In this document: one piece after another, positions 43,367 to 51,884 of the stretch
Layout: the number at the start of each line of letters is the position of its first letter
Position numbering within the stretch: position 1 is the stretch's first letter
From: Dyadobacter sp. CY261
Lineage (GTDB): Bacteria; Bacteroidota; Bacteroidia; Cytophagales; Spirosomataceae
Length of the DNA stretch: 64,000 bases
Reading direction: 5' to 3'
Assembly: GCF_021440085.1 (NCBI RefSeq)
Contig: NZ_JAKCPW010000009.1
Location: forward strand, 186,001 to 250,000
Made by a program: the position numbers and the translations under genes
The notes under the pieces: generated by a model
The model's database searches: none
What the model saw: only the letters and a program-made list of their open reading frames with translations
What the model was told of the DNA's origin: nothing

Positions 43367-46300
43367 ATGTATCAACTCATCAGAACTGCCCTCCGACAGC
43401 CCATTTCCATCGTGGTAGTCGTGATCGGCATCCTCTTTTTCTCGGTTCTGTCCATCAGGAGCATTCCCGTTGACATTTTCCCAAACCTCGATTTGCCCAC
43501 CATTTACGTAGTGCAGCCCTATGGCGGTATGGCACCCGACCAGATGGACGGCTTTATCGCAACCCGCTACCAGGACCACTTTCTGTATGTATCGGGTATC
43601 CGCGACGTGGACGTAAAAACGATCCAGGGGTTATCATTGATCAAACTGTCGTTCTACGCCGGCACCGACATGGCGCAGGCGGCGGCGGAGGTCGCCAACA
43701 ACGTCTCCCGCGCGAAAGCCTACATGCCCGAGGGAACGGTGCCGCCGCAGGTGGTCCGGTTCGATGCGAGTTCGGTGCCGATCGGCCAGATGGTTTTCGA
43801 AAGCGCCTCGCGGTCACTAAATGAGATCCAGGACTTCGCATCCTCCCGCGTGCGACCGATGTTTAGCCGGATCGAAGGCGTTTCCAGCCCGCCGCCATTC
43901 GGAGGTAACCAGCGCACGATCGTCGTTCGTGTCGATCCCGAGCGGATCAGAAGTTACCATTTGACGCCGGAAGAAGTGATCAAATCCATTATCGCCAACA
44001 ACCAGCCTTCGCCGGCCGGTAACATCCGGATGGGCGACAAAACCTTGATGACGCCCGTTAACTCGCTCATTAAAAAGCCCGAAGACTTTCTCAATATCCC
44101 CATCCGCGTAGGCGCAGGCCCGACGGTATTTATCCGCGACGTAGGAGTGGTCGAAGACGGCGCCGACGTGACGGTGAGCTATGCATTGATCAATGGACGC
44201 CGGGCGGTTTACATTCCGGTTGTTAAAAAATCCGATGCTTCTACGCTGGATGTGGTCAACAACATTCGCAATGCATTGCCGCAACTCCGGAATGCTGTGC
44301 CCGAAGATGTGAAGATCTCCTACGAATTTGACCAGTCCGTGTATGTGACCAATTCGCTGAAAAGCCTGATCACGGAAGGTGTTCTCGGGGCATTGCTCAC
44401 GGGTTTAATGGTATTGCTCTTTCTCCGCGACTGGCGGAGCGTGATCATCGTGATCGTAACCATTCCCATTTCCATTCTTTCGGCGGTGATATTGATGAAT
44501 TTGTTTGGACAAACGATCAATATCATGACGTTGAGCGGATTGGCATTGGCGATCGGCGTGCTTGTAGACCAGGCGACGGTGACGATCGAAAACATTCACC
44601 AGCATCAGGAAATGGGCAAACCAAAAGAGCAGGCCATCTGGGACGCGTGTAAGGAAATCGCATTTCCCGAGTTTTTGATCCTGCTGGCGATCCTGGCCGT
44701 GTTCGCGCCTTCTTTCGTCATGAGTGGTATCCCAAGATCGATGTTCCTGCCACTTTCACTTGCAGTCGGCTTTGCGATGATCGCTTCCTTTTTGCTTTCG
44801 CAGACATTGGTACCGGTGTTAGCTAACTGGCTTTTGAAAGACCATCCACACCACGAAGCGCCCACATTGGCATTGGATAGTCAGGAAATCAATGACGTGA
44901 TTGCAGAAGGGGCGCACCCGTCGCTGCCTCCGACAGGTTTTGAAAAATTTAAATTAAAATACCTGAATGTACTGAATGGCATCATGGGCAAGCGCCTGAT
45001 CGTGCCTGTGTATCTCGTCGGCACCATTGCATTGATCGTCGGCGGCTTTTTGCTTATCGGCACCGACATTCTGCCAAAGGCCAACAGCCACCAGTTCCAA
45101 ATGCGGATGCGCGTGCCCGACGGAACACGAGTGGAGCGCACAGAGCAGGCTACATTGAAGGCTCTGAATTTGATAAAATCGGAAGTAGGAAAGGAAAATG
45201 TCGAAATATCCTCGGCTTATGTAGGAACAGTTCCTTCCAGCTACGGTACTTCAAATATTTTCGTGTTCAACAGCGGCCCGCACGAGGCTGTGTTGCAGGT
45301 TTCTTTAAAGGAAGATTTCCCTGTAAGAATGGATGCATTAAAGGAGAAATTGCGTGCGCGAATCGGCAAGGAGATCCCAAATCTCGCTATTTCATTCGAA
45401 CCGATCGAACTGGTCGACAAGATTATGAGCCAGGGGGCTTCGACGCCGATTGAAGTAAGCGTCGCTGCCAAAGATGTAGAAGAAGCAGGAAGATTTGCGC
45501 GTAAGATCCGGAAAGAAATGCAGCGTATCGCATTCCTCCGAGATGTGCAGATCGCACAGCCGCTGCAATATCCGATCCTCGACGTAAAAATCGACCGCGA
45601 GAGGGCCGGGCAGCTCGGTATTACCTCCACCCAAGTGGCCAGATCGATGGTAGCTGCGACTTCATCCAGCCGTTTTACCGATAAAAACCTCTGGCTAGAC
45701 GATGCAAAAGGACTTGCCTACCAGGTGCAGGTTCAGATCCCGGAATATCAAATGACATCCGTCGAAGACATTGGCACCATTCCATTGAAAACCGGTGTGA
45801 GCAACCCGCTTTTGGCCGACGTTGCCACATTCTCCGAAAAGACCGCCCCCGGCGAATACGACCGCGCCGGCCCGAACCGACTGGTAACCGTTACGGCCAA
45901 TATTCATAAAAAAGACCTTGGCGCGGCGACAACTGCCGTTCAGAAGGCTATTAAAAATGCAGGTGAACCACCCCGCGGCGTGATTGTAGAACTCAAAGGG
46001 CAGACCGACCTGCTGACCGAAACACTAAGCAGCTTGCAAACCGGCTTGCTGATCGCCGTCGTGATCATGTTCCTTTTACTTGCTGCGACTTACCAGTCAT
46101 TCAAACTGTCGCTCGTCGTGCTTTCAACGATCCCAGCCGTGGTGGTGGGCTCAATTGGACTTCTTTTGCTTACCGGCGCGACATTGAACCTGCAATCCTA
46201 TATGGGCCTGATCATGTCCGTCGGGGTATCCGTAGCGAATGCGATTTTGATGGTGACCAATGCGGAGAACCTTCGTCTGAAATTAAATGATGCACACAAG

Positions 46301-47722
46301 GCCATTACACTCGCTGCCGGCAGCCGTATCCGACCGATCCTCATGACCAGTATCGCGATGATCGCCGGGATGGTACCAATGGCGTCCGGCCTGGGCGAGG
46401 GCGGCGACCAGATCGCTCCATTGGGGCAAGCCGTAATCGGTGGGCTCATTGCCTCCACATTGGCGTCGCTCCTCATTCTCCCGGCCGTGTTCACGCTCGT
46501 GCAACGCAAGGCATCCGTTAACTCGGTATCCCTCGATCCCGAAGATCCTGAAAGCAATTTCTTCCGCAAAAAACTCCAAACATCCGTTTCTATGAACACC
46601 CCGAAATCCATTCTGATACTGATTACCGTCGCTGTCGGTATGAGCGCATGCAGCTCCGAAGCCGAAACGAGCGAAAAGCACGAGCAGCAGGCCGAGAAAG
46701 AGCCATCGGTCGAGCTTGCTTATGTGAAAAGCATGAAACCCGCCAAACAGATCGCATTACCGGGCGAATTGAAGCCGTGGAACAAGGTGAGCATTCATCC
46801 GAAAATAAAGGGGTTTGTGAAAACGGTGAATGCAGACCGGGGCACGGTAGTTCGGAAAGGCCAGGTCCTGGCGGTATTGGAAGCGCCGGAAGTGATCTCT
46901 GAACTAAGCCAGGCCAAAGCGCAACTCATCGCCGCCGAGGCCGCATTGAACGAAATCACAACGCGATACCAGGCCAGCGCATTGACATATAGCCGCTTGC
47001 AACGAACCAACCGCACAGAAGGCGCAGTGTCCCTCAACGAGCTCGACCTGTCCAAAGCACGCGCAGCAGCGGATAGCTCTGCCATGTCTGTTGCCAAAGG
47101 CAATGTACAGGCCGCGAAATCATTTATGGAAACCAAAACAGAGCTTTCGCGCTACCTCACCGTAACCGCTCCATTCGACGGGATTATTACGGAAAGAAAC
47201 ATCAGTCCGGGGGCATTGGTAGGACCGGGAGAAGGCGGTGCAAAGCCATTGTTTATGTTGGAAGACAATACCAAACTGCGCCTGACGCTGGCCATTCCTG
47301 AAAACATGTCCAGCGCCGTGCCGAGCAAGGGGGAAGTTAATTTCACGGTGCCGGCCAGTCCCGAAAAAGTATACAAGGCCGTCTATGCCCGCAGTTCCCG
47401 CACCTTATCCGAGGAAAACCGGGCGATGATCACCGAATTTGACGTTACCAACCGCTCCAACCAGCTCAAAGCCGGCATGTATGCGCAGGTTCAGCTCAAT
47501 ACCGAACGCACGGGAAACACCCTCTTCGTTCCCATCACCGCCGTAGTCAGTTCCAGCGAACAAGTCTTCGTCATCCGCGACAAAGCCAAAAAAGCCGAAT
47601 GGGTACCCGTGAAACGCGGCATCGTCGTGGATACGCTTGTGGAGGTTTTCGGAGACTTGCACGATGGAGAAGCGATCGTGAAAAAGGCGTCGGAAGAGTA
47701 TCGGAATGGGGAAGATTTGTAG
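43367..47722 (+). CDS. RND efflux permease fused in frame to its membrane-fusion (adaptor) protein
   Basis: 1451 residues in one uninterrupted frame. Residues 1-1066 are a complete AcrB-type RND transporter: first helix near residues 12-30, large periplasmic loops, twelve membrane segments, and a typical C-terminal end (SLDPEDPESNFF). In TM4 the proton-relay pair is Asp401-Gln402 (VLVDQATVTIENI) where many pumps have Asp-Asp. Nine residues after that end, Met1076 (46592) begins a complete adaptor with its own lipoprotein signal (ILILITVAVGMSAC) followed by a biotinyl-lipoyl-like hairpin domain (VNADRGTVVRKGQVLAVLEAPE), a helical coiled coil and beta-barrel domains. Topology is compatible: the RND C-terminus is cytoplasmic and the embedded signal would carry the adaptor to the periplasm. 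The fusion could be real, cleaved, or an assembly artefact; internal initiation at Met1076 is also possible. Confidence 0.88.
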   Translation: MYQLIRTALRQPISIVVVVIGILFFSVLSIRSIPVDIFPNLDLPTIYVVQPYGGMAPDQMDGFIATRYQDHFLYVSGIRDVDVKTIQGLSLIKLSFYAGTDMAQAAAEVANNVSRAKAYMPEGTVPPQVVRFDASSVPIGQMVFESASRSLNEIQDFASSRVRPMFSRIEGVSSPPPFGGNQRTIVVRVDPERIRSYHLTPEEVIKSIIANNQPSPAGNIRMGDKTLMTPVNSLIKKPEDFLNIPIRVGAGPTVFIRDVGVVEDGADVTVSYALINGRRAVYIPVVKKSDASTLDVVNNIRNALPQLRNAVPEDVKISYEFDQSVYVTNSLKSLITEGVLGALLTGLMVLLFLRDWRSVIIVIVTIPISILSAVILMNLFGQTINIMTLSGLALAIGVLVDQATVTIENIHQHQEMGKPKEQAIWDACKEIAFPEFLILLAILAVFAPSFVMSGIPRSMFLPLSLAVGFAMIASFLLSQTLVPVLANWLLKDHPHHEAPTLALDSQEINDVIAEGAHPSLPPTGFEKFKLKYLNVLNGIMGKRLIVPVYLVGTIALIVGGFLLIGTDILPKANSHQFQMRMRVPDGTRVERTEQATLKALNLIKSEVGKENVEISSAYVGTVPSSYGTSNIFVFNSGPHEAVLQVSLKEDFPVRMDALKEKLRARIGKEIPNLAISFEPIELVDKIMSQGASTPIEVSVAAKDVEEAGRFARKIRKEMQRIAFLRDVQIAQPLQYPILDVKIDRERAGQLGITSTQVARSMVAATSSSRFTDKNLWLDDAKGLAYQVQVQIPEYQMTSVEDIGTIPLKTGVSNPLLADVATFSEKTAPGEYDRAGPNRLVTVTANIHKKDLGAATTAVQKAIKNAGEPPRGVIVELKGQTDLLTETLSSLQTGLLIAVVIMFLLLAATYQSFKLSLVVLSTIPAVVVGSIGLLLLTGATLNLQSYMGLIMSVGVSVANAILMVTNAENLRLKLNDAHKAITLAAGSRIRPILMTSIAMIAGMVPMASGLGEGGDQIAPLGQAVIGGLIASTLASLLILPAVFTLVQRKASVNSVSLDPEDPESNFFRKKLQTSVSMNTPKSILILITVAVGMSACSSEAETSEKHEQQAEKEPSVELAYVKSMKPAKQIALPGELKPWNKVSIHPKIKGFVKTVNADRGTVVRKGQVLAVLEAPEVISELSQAKAQLIAAEAALNEITTRYQASALTYSRLQRTNRTEGAVSLNELDLSKARAAADSSAMSVAKGNVQAAKSFMETKTELSRYLTVTAPFDGIITERNISPGALVGPGEGGAKPLFMLEDNTKLRLTLAIPENMSSAVPSKGEVNFTVPASPEKVYKAVYARSSRTLSEENRAMITEFDVTNRSNQLKAGMYAQVQLNTERTGNTLFVPITAVVSSSEQVFVIRDKAKKAEWVPVKRGIVVDTLVEVFGDLHDGEAIVKKASEEYRNGEDL

Positions 47723-47740
47723 TTGATCCGGTTGCAACGC

Positions 47741-47772
47741 AAAAATGCCGGGCACTGTGCCCGGCATTTTTG
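47741..47772. terminator. Bidirectional terminator after the efflux operon
   Basis: A perfect 14-bp stem (AAAAATGCCGGGCA and complement) with a 3-nt loop and T-runs on both strands separates the RND fusion gene from the convergent DUF4136 gene. Confidence 0.88.
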
Positions 47773-47798
47773 CATTTTAGATTATCACAACTTCGAAA

Positions 47799-48374
47799 TT
47801 ACTTCCTGCTGTAAGTATCCTGCGTGGCTTCCGGGAAGGAGCGGAGGATATCAGACATCGTGTTTTTGATCATCGTGTTCTGATCCTCTTTTTTGGTCGG
47901 GGCTTTCACTTTGCCTGATGCCCAGCCTTGCCATACCATCCGTTCGGTGGTTTTCTGATAAATGTTCAGGATAAACCGGCTTTCCTGGTAATTGTAGGTC
48001 GAGATATTGTTACCTCCTCCATACCACCACATGTAAGGCGAATACATATTGTTGGAACGCACTTGCTGGCGGTCCTTCACATCAGTCATAAAGCGTACCA
48101 CGATCTCCGGACTTTTCGTATCCAACTTGTAGCCTTTCGCTTCCATCACTTCTACGACCGCATCGCCCAGCCTTCTCCGGTTCAGTTCGCTACCCAGCAA
48201 CGGGTCCTGCTCCATATTGTGCTCGGACTCCACTTTGAAAGTTTTAAACTGTTTAAGGTTAACCGCCGAATCGTAATCGTAACTGACTTGAAGGGCATTG
48301 CTACACGCCATAAAGATCACTCCCGCCACAACCGCCATACCGGCGGATTTCATCAACTTCACTATGGTTTTCAT
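47799..48374 (-). CDS. DUF4136 domain lipoprotein
   Basis: 191 residues from ATG 48374; an open frame upstream to 48452 is not likely used because it precedes the signal peptide. The signal ends in GVIFMAC, a lipobox. The mature part has the DUF4136 pattern: VSYDYDSAVNLKQFKTFKV at the start, LGDAVVEVMEAKGYKL and PEIVVRFMTDVKDRQ in the middle, and a C-terminal KNTMSDILRSFPE. Periplasmic or outer-membrane lipoprotein of unknown function, common in Bacteroidota. Confidence 0.85.
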   Translation of the reverse strand: MKTIVKLMKSAGMAVVAGVIFMACSNALQVSYDYDSAVNLKQFKTFKVESEHNMEQDPLLGSELNRRRLGDAVVEVMEAKGYKLDTKSPEIVVRFMTDVKDRQQVRSNNMYSPYMWWYGGGNNISTYNYQESRFILNIYQKTTERMVWQGWASGKVKAPTKKEDQNTMIKNTMSDILRSFPEATQDTYSRK

Positions 48375-48515
48375 TTGATTTTGAACGTTTGGTTTTTGTT
48401 GTACTACTCTGACAGTTTCAGGGGGTAAATGGTTTAAATACCTCGAAAACATCTATTAAACTTATAAACAAATAAAACTGATATATCGATCAGAAAAATT
48501 ATTGTTTTGACACGT

Positions 48516-48529
48516 TTCAAACGTTTGAA
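48516..48529. promoter_or_regulatory. 14-bp palindrome resembling a LacI-family operator
   Basis: TTCAAACGTTTGAA is a perfect palindrome with a central CG, the usual shape of LacI-family operators. It lies 142 nt before the DUF4136 start and after the last gene of the sugar cluster. No LacI-type regulator gene is in the window. Confidence 0.35.
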
Positions 48530-48710
48530 TTCACCTTTCAGTCCCCTTTTGAAATCTCTTCGGGGCTCCTCTGCCATTATACCCCCGCAGACCGACTTTT
48601 GTTGCAGCCGCGGCCGTATAAATACCATGCCATCAAACAAAAACGCGCCCGGATTTTGCCGGACGCGATGTACTGGGATATATAGGGACCACGAACTTTA
48701 ATGACCTATC

Positions 48711-50078
48711 CTAGACGTGCTTGTAGTCAGGATGCTTGTAGGGAGCCCGGTAGGCGCGGGCAAGCAATGCATTGGCTTCTCTATCTCCCACAATTTCGCG
48801 TTTTATCGGATCATAAACAATCGAACGACCGGTTTTCATCGAAAGATTTGCCAAAATGCAACTCGATGTAGAAATATGCCCTTCTTCGATGTCGGCAACC
48901 GGTTTTCCGTTGTTCTCGATCGCGCTCAGGAAATCGAGCATATGGAGGCGCGTAGCCGGGGCCGCATTCAGCTCGATTTTATCCTCTTTCAGATCTTCCG
49001 GATACTTTTCTTTTTCGAAAACAACATCCTTATGGATCTTCTCGCCCTTGCCTTGCGGAATGAAATCGTAGGCCATCGTACTGGCCCAAAGCGTTCCTTT
49101 CTCTCCATAGAGCGTAAACGACCAGGGATAATCCGGGTTGTTGGGTGTTCCCCAGGTGCGGTGCTGCCATACGCAGTTCAACCCATCGTATTCAAAGATC
49201 GCCGATTGCGTATCCGATATATTGGACTTACCCTCTTTCTGCACATAAATACCACCCGTTGAAGATATTTTTTTCGGCCAGCCCAGTTTCAACATCCATC
49301 GTACCGTGTCGAACATATGCACGCACATGTCACCTGTGACACCATTGCCATATTCCATAAACGTCCGCCACCAGCGCACGTGCGGCAGGCCGTCGTAGGG
49401 GCGCAGGGGTGCAGGGCCCGTCCATTTTTCATAATCCAGAAAATCCGGAACCGCCTCAACCGGCGGATTACCGTTGGCGCGCATATGGTAGTAACAGCAC
49501 ATTTCCACGTGTGAAATCTTGCCCAACAAGCCTGCATCGACGATATTTTTCTTGGCATCGATCAAATGCGGCGTACTTTTCCGCTGCGTCCCTACCTGCA
49601 CTACCTTTTTATATTTCCGGGCGGCCGCTACCATCGCTTCCCCTTCCAGCACATCCACGCTGATCGGCTTCTGCACATACACGTGTGCACCGGCCTTCAC
49701 GGCGTCGATCATTTGCAGTGCATGCCAATGGTCGGGCGTGCCGATGAGCACGATATCCATCTCATTTTCGGCGAGCATTTTCTGGTAATCGCCATACAAC
49801 TTCGGCGTCTTACCCGATTTCTGCCGCTGGCTCACGAGTTTACCCGCTTCATTCAATTGATTCTTATCCACATCGCACAATGCGATCACCTCTACCGGCG
49901 CCACCTGGATTAGTCTGAAAAGGTCACTTTTACCATACCAACCTGTCCCGATAAGCCCCACGCGCCATGTTTTAGCCGGGTTCATCAGGTCCATTCCCTG
50001 CGCTCCAAAAGTTGAAAGTGCCAATGCAGCCGTCGCCCCGTGAAGAAAGCTACGGCGGTTGATATTAAAAGTGTTCAT
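48711..50078 (-). CDS. Gfo/Idh/MocA family oxidoreductase with Tat-type signal
   Basis: 455 residues. The N-terminus NRRSFLHGATAALALSTFGA has the twin-arginine consensus, so the protein is probably exported folded with bound cofactor. The Rossmann motif VGLIGTGWYGKSDLF follows, then LIGTPDHWHALQMIDAVKAGAHVYVQKP with the EKP/QKP-type catalytic Lys, and a C-terminal Gfo/Idh domain. Such periplasmic members oxidise or epimerise sugars or open glycosides through a keto intermediate. Last gene of the leftward sugar cluster and divergent from the DUF6934 gene. Confidence 0.92.
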   Translation of the reverse strand: MNTFNINRRSFLHGATAALALSTFGAQGMDLMNPAKTWRVGLIGTGWYGKSDLFRLIQVAPVEVIALCDVDKNQLNEAGKLVSQRQKSGKTPKLYGDYQKMLAENEMDIVLIGTPDHWHALQMIDAVKAGAHVYVQKPISVDVLEGEAMVAAARKYKKVVQVGTQRKSTPHLIDAKKNIVDAGLLGKISHVEMCCYYHMRANGNPPVEAVPDFLDYEKWTGPAPLRPYDGLPHVRWWRTFMEYGNGVTGDMCVHMFDTVRWMLKLGWPKKISSTGGIYVQKEGKSNISDTQSAIFEYDGLNCVWQHRTWGTPNNPDYPWSFTLYGEKGTLWASTMAYDFIPQGKGEKIHKDVVFEKEKYPEDLKEDKIELNAAPATRLHMLDFLSAIENNGKPVADIEEGHISTSSCILANLSMKTGRSIVYDPIKREIVGDREANALLARAYRAPYKHPDYKHV

Positions 50079-50172
50079 CCGTGATTTTGATTGGTTTTAG
50101 GAAAACTGGCAAATGCCATATGCCGGTAAAAGCGCAGAGGAAGCGGCGTTTTACTTTTGTGAAGGATTATTT

Positions 50173-50180
50173 TACATTTG
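50173..50180 (+). promoter_or_regulatory. Candidate -7 box for the DUF6934 cassette
   Basis: TACATTTG, an exact TAnnTTTG match 59 nt before the start codon. A second exact match (TACTTTTG, 50152-50159) lies just upstream. No convincing -33 element. Confidence 0.35.
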
Positions 50181-50239
50181 CGACACATACAACCGCTCAA
50201 CTTCCTGCATCGATATGGTACTCACAATTCCGAGTTTCT

Positions 50240-50689
50240 ATGCAGTCAGAGTTTTATCCTTTTCAGTCAGATGATGACCGGCTCTATTTCGATTTTTTCA
50301 GTGTTAGTTATGACAAGACGATTACAAAAGCCGTAGTTTTTACAGAATTTTCATATGCTAAGCGGCTTTTTAATCTGGCGCTTGTAGATGTACTTTCGGA
50401 CGGAGAATTAAGCGATATGGCTACCAGCGGCAACAACCTGGACCTGGAAAAAGTCATGGCAACTGTGTCGCAATGCATACGGCTTTTTTTTGAAAAATAT
50501 CCTGACGCAGAAATTCAAATCCAAGGCAATACTCCAGCAAAAAACCGTTTGTATAGAATGGTGATTACCCGAGAACTTTCAAACATCCGAAAGTATTACG
50601 AAATTTATGGAGCAAATGGCCCGCTCGCTGAGCCATTTGAAGTTGGCAAAGCTTACAAAGCTTACGTTTTAAAACTTAGGACATTATGA
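50240..50689 (+). CDS. DUF6934-like protein
   Basis: 149 residues from ATG 50240; the frame is open upstream to 50081, but the conserved part starts at MQSEFYPFQSDDDRLYFDFFSVS. The centre NNLDLEKVMATVSQCIRLFFEKYPDAEIQIQGNTPAKNRLYRMVITREL matches, from memory of the family, the DUF6934 pattern of Bacteroidota (written here in part as KVMATV, YPDAEI and RLYRM). No signal or membrane segment, so cytoplasmic. Function unknown. The DNA is more AT-rich than its neighbours and the gene runs against the surrounding sugar cluster. It overlaps by 4 nt (ATGA) a 49-residue gene. Confidence 0.7.
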   Translation: MQSEFYPFQSDDDRLYFDFFSVSYDKTITKAVVFTEFSYAKRLFNLALVDVLSDGELSDMATSGNNLDLEKVMATVSQCIRLFFEKYPDAEIQIQGNTPAKNRLYRMVITRELSNIRKYYEIYGANGPLAEPFEVGKAYKAYVLKLRTL

Positions 50690-50835
50690 AAACTCAAGTT
50701 AAGACCATCGAAGAGCGCAAAAAACAGGTTCTTTCTGATCCGCGGGTACAGGCGATTATCATAGAAAAAATGGAGGCCGCCCGAGAGTTTATTGAGGGCG
50801 GAGGACTGGAAAAGATGCGCGCCGCAAAACACTGA
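50686..50835 (+). CDS. 49-residue protein paired with the DUF6934-like gene
   Basis: The start ATG overlaps the preceding stop (ATGA), which implies translational coupling. The product is highly charged and helical in character (MKTQVKTIEERKKQVLSDPR at the start, then an EKMEAAREFIEGGG segment) with no membrane segment. Its stop codon is 1 nt from the stop codon of the convergent ABC binding-protein gene. The pairing of a small acidic/basic helix protein with a DUF protein recalls toxin-antitoxin or regulator pairs, but no such function is shown. Confidence 0.6.
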   Translation: MKTQVKTIEERKKQVLSDPRVQAIIIEKMEAAREFIEGGGLEKMRAAKH

Positions 50836-50836
50836 C

Positions 50837-51769
50837 TTATTTCAAAAACTCTTCAACATTCCCCTTCGTCACCAGGCGAAAAGGAATCAGTACCTCCTGC
50901 TCAAACGCCTCTTTTTTGGCTGCCTTTACAGCGGTCTCTATGGCCTTTCCGCCCTGCTCTTTTGCATTCTGGAATACTGTCGCATCCAACGTTCCCTTCT
51001 TCACAGCTTGTAATGCGTCCGGTATAGCATCTACGCTTACGACGAGCACTTTATTTTTTAAACCTGCGGCTTCCAGTGCTTTTACGGCACCCATTCCCAT
51101 TTCATCATTTTGGGCGAAAATGGCATTGATCTTGTCGCCGTAGGATTGGATCCAGTTTTCAGTCAGGGACATGCCTTTGGCACGATCCCATTCACCCGAT
51201 TGCTCCGCAAGCAGTTTGAGGCCCCGGTTGGCTTTCAGAATTTCCTTAGCGCCATTATCGCGTTTGATTTGCGCTGCCTGGCCCATGAAGCCATGCATCA
51301 TCAGTACATTGCCTTTGCCGCCCAGCTTCTCTGCAATATATTTCATCGCGATCCGCGCGGATTCTGTATCATCAGAGCCAACAAATGCGGTCGGTTTAGC
51401 AGAAGTTTCAGAGTTGACGTTGATGATGGGGATCTTCGCATCCATCGCAAGTTTGATGGCTGGTGAGCTTGCCTCCACCTCGCAAGGGTTCATAATAATC
51501 GCATCCACGCCCTGGCTTATGAAGCTTTCCACCTGTTCGACCTGCTTCAAAGCCGAACGCTCCGCATCGACAGTAATGAGCTCCACACCCATTTCCTTCG
51601 CCTTCGCTTCCATAGCGTCGCTTACATTCACGATAAATTCATTTTGCATGCTCAGCATGGTAGCACCAATCACCAGCTTGTCTTCGCCGGATTCTTTATC
51701 TGAAGACTGGTTACAGCTCGCAAAAAGAGCCGTGGCAATGATAGTAGCGAAAATTCCGTTGCGTTTCAT
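50837..51769 (-). CDS. Sugar ABC transporter substrate-binding lipoprotein (RbsB family)
   Basis: 310 residues from ATG 51769. The signal ends in ALFASC, a lipobox, unlike the soluble RbsB of enterobacteria. The mature part is a periplasmic binding protein of type I: LVIGATMLSMQNEFIVNV, the hinge-adjacent VDAIIMNPCEVEASSPAI, AFVGSDDTESARIAMKYI, and IFAQNDEMGMGAVKALEAAG. It captures a pentose, hexose or cyclitol. The other ABC components are upstream in the same direction. An upstream frame extension to 52192 runs antisense-like through rbsC and is rejected. Confidence 0.92.
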   Translation of the reverse strand: MKRNGIFATIIATALFASCNQSSDKESGEDKLVIGATMLSMQNEFIVNVSDAMEAKAKEMGVELITVDAERSALKQVEQVESFISQGVDAIIMNPCEVEASSPAIKLAMDAKIPIINVNSETSAKPTAFVGSDDTESARIAMKYIAEKLGGKGNVLMMHGFMGQAAQIKRDNGAKEILKANRGLKLLAEQSGEWDRAKGMSLTENWIQSYGDKINAIFAQNDEMGMGAVKALEAAGLKNKVLVVSVDAIPDALQAVKKGTLDATVFQNAKEQGGKAIETAVKAAKKEAFEQEVLIPFRLVTKGNVEEFLK

Positions 51770-51837
51770 AGCGTTTCGGCACTTTGCAATCGGCCGTCCA
51801 ATTATGTTTAGTATTTTAAAATCAAATTCAACCCTTG

Positions 51838-51884
51838 CTCCCCTTCCTCCATCTTCCCTTTCCTCCATCCTCCCTTTCTCCTTC
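51838..51884 (-). repeat. Purine-rich tract between the permease and binding-protein genes
   Basis: On the minus strand 45 of 47 bases are purines. Two imperfect tandem copies of about 16 nt are recognisable from GGATGGAGG-type and AGATGGAGG-type segments. It begins at the permease stop codon and ends about 69 nt before the binding-protein start. Confidence 0.6.
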
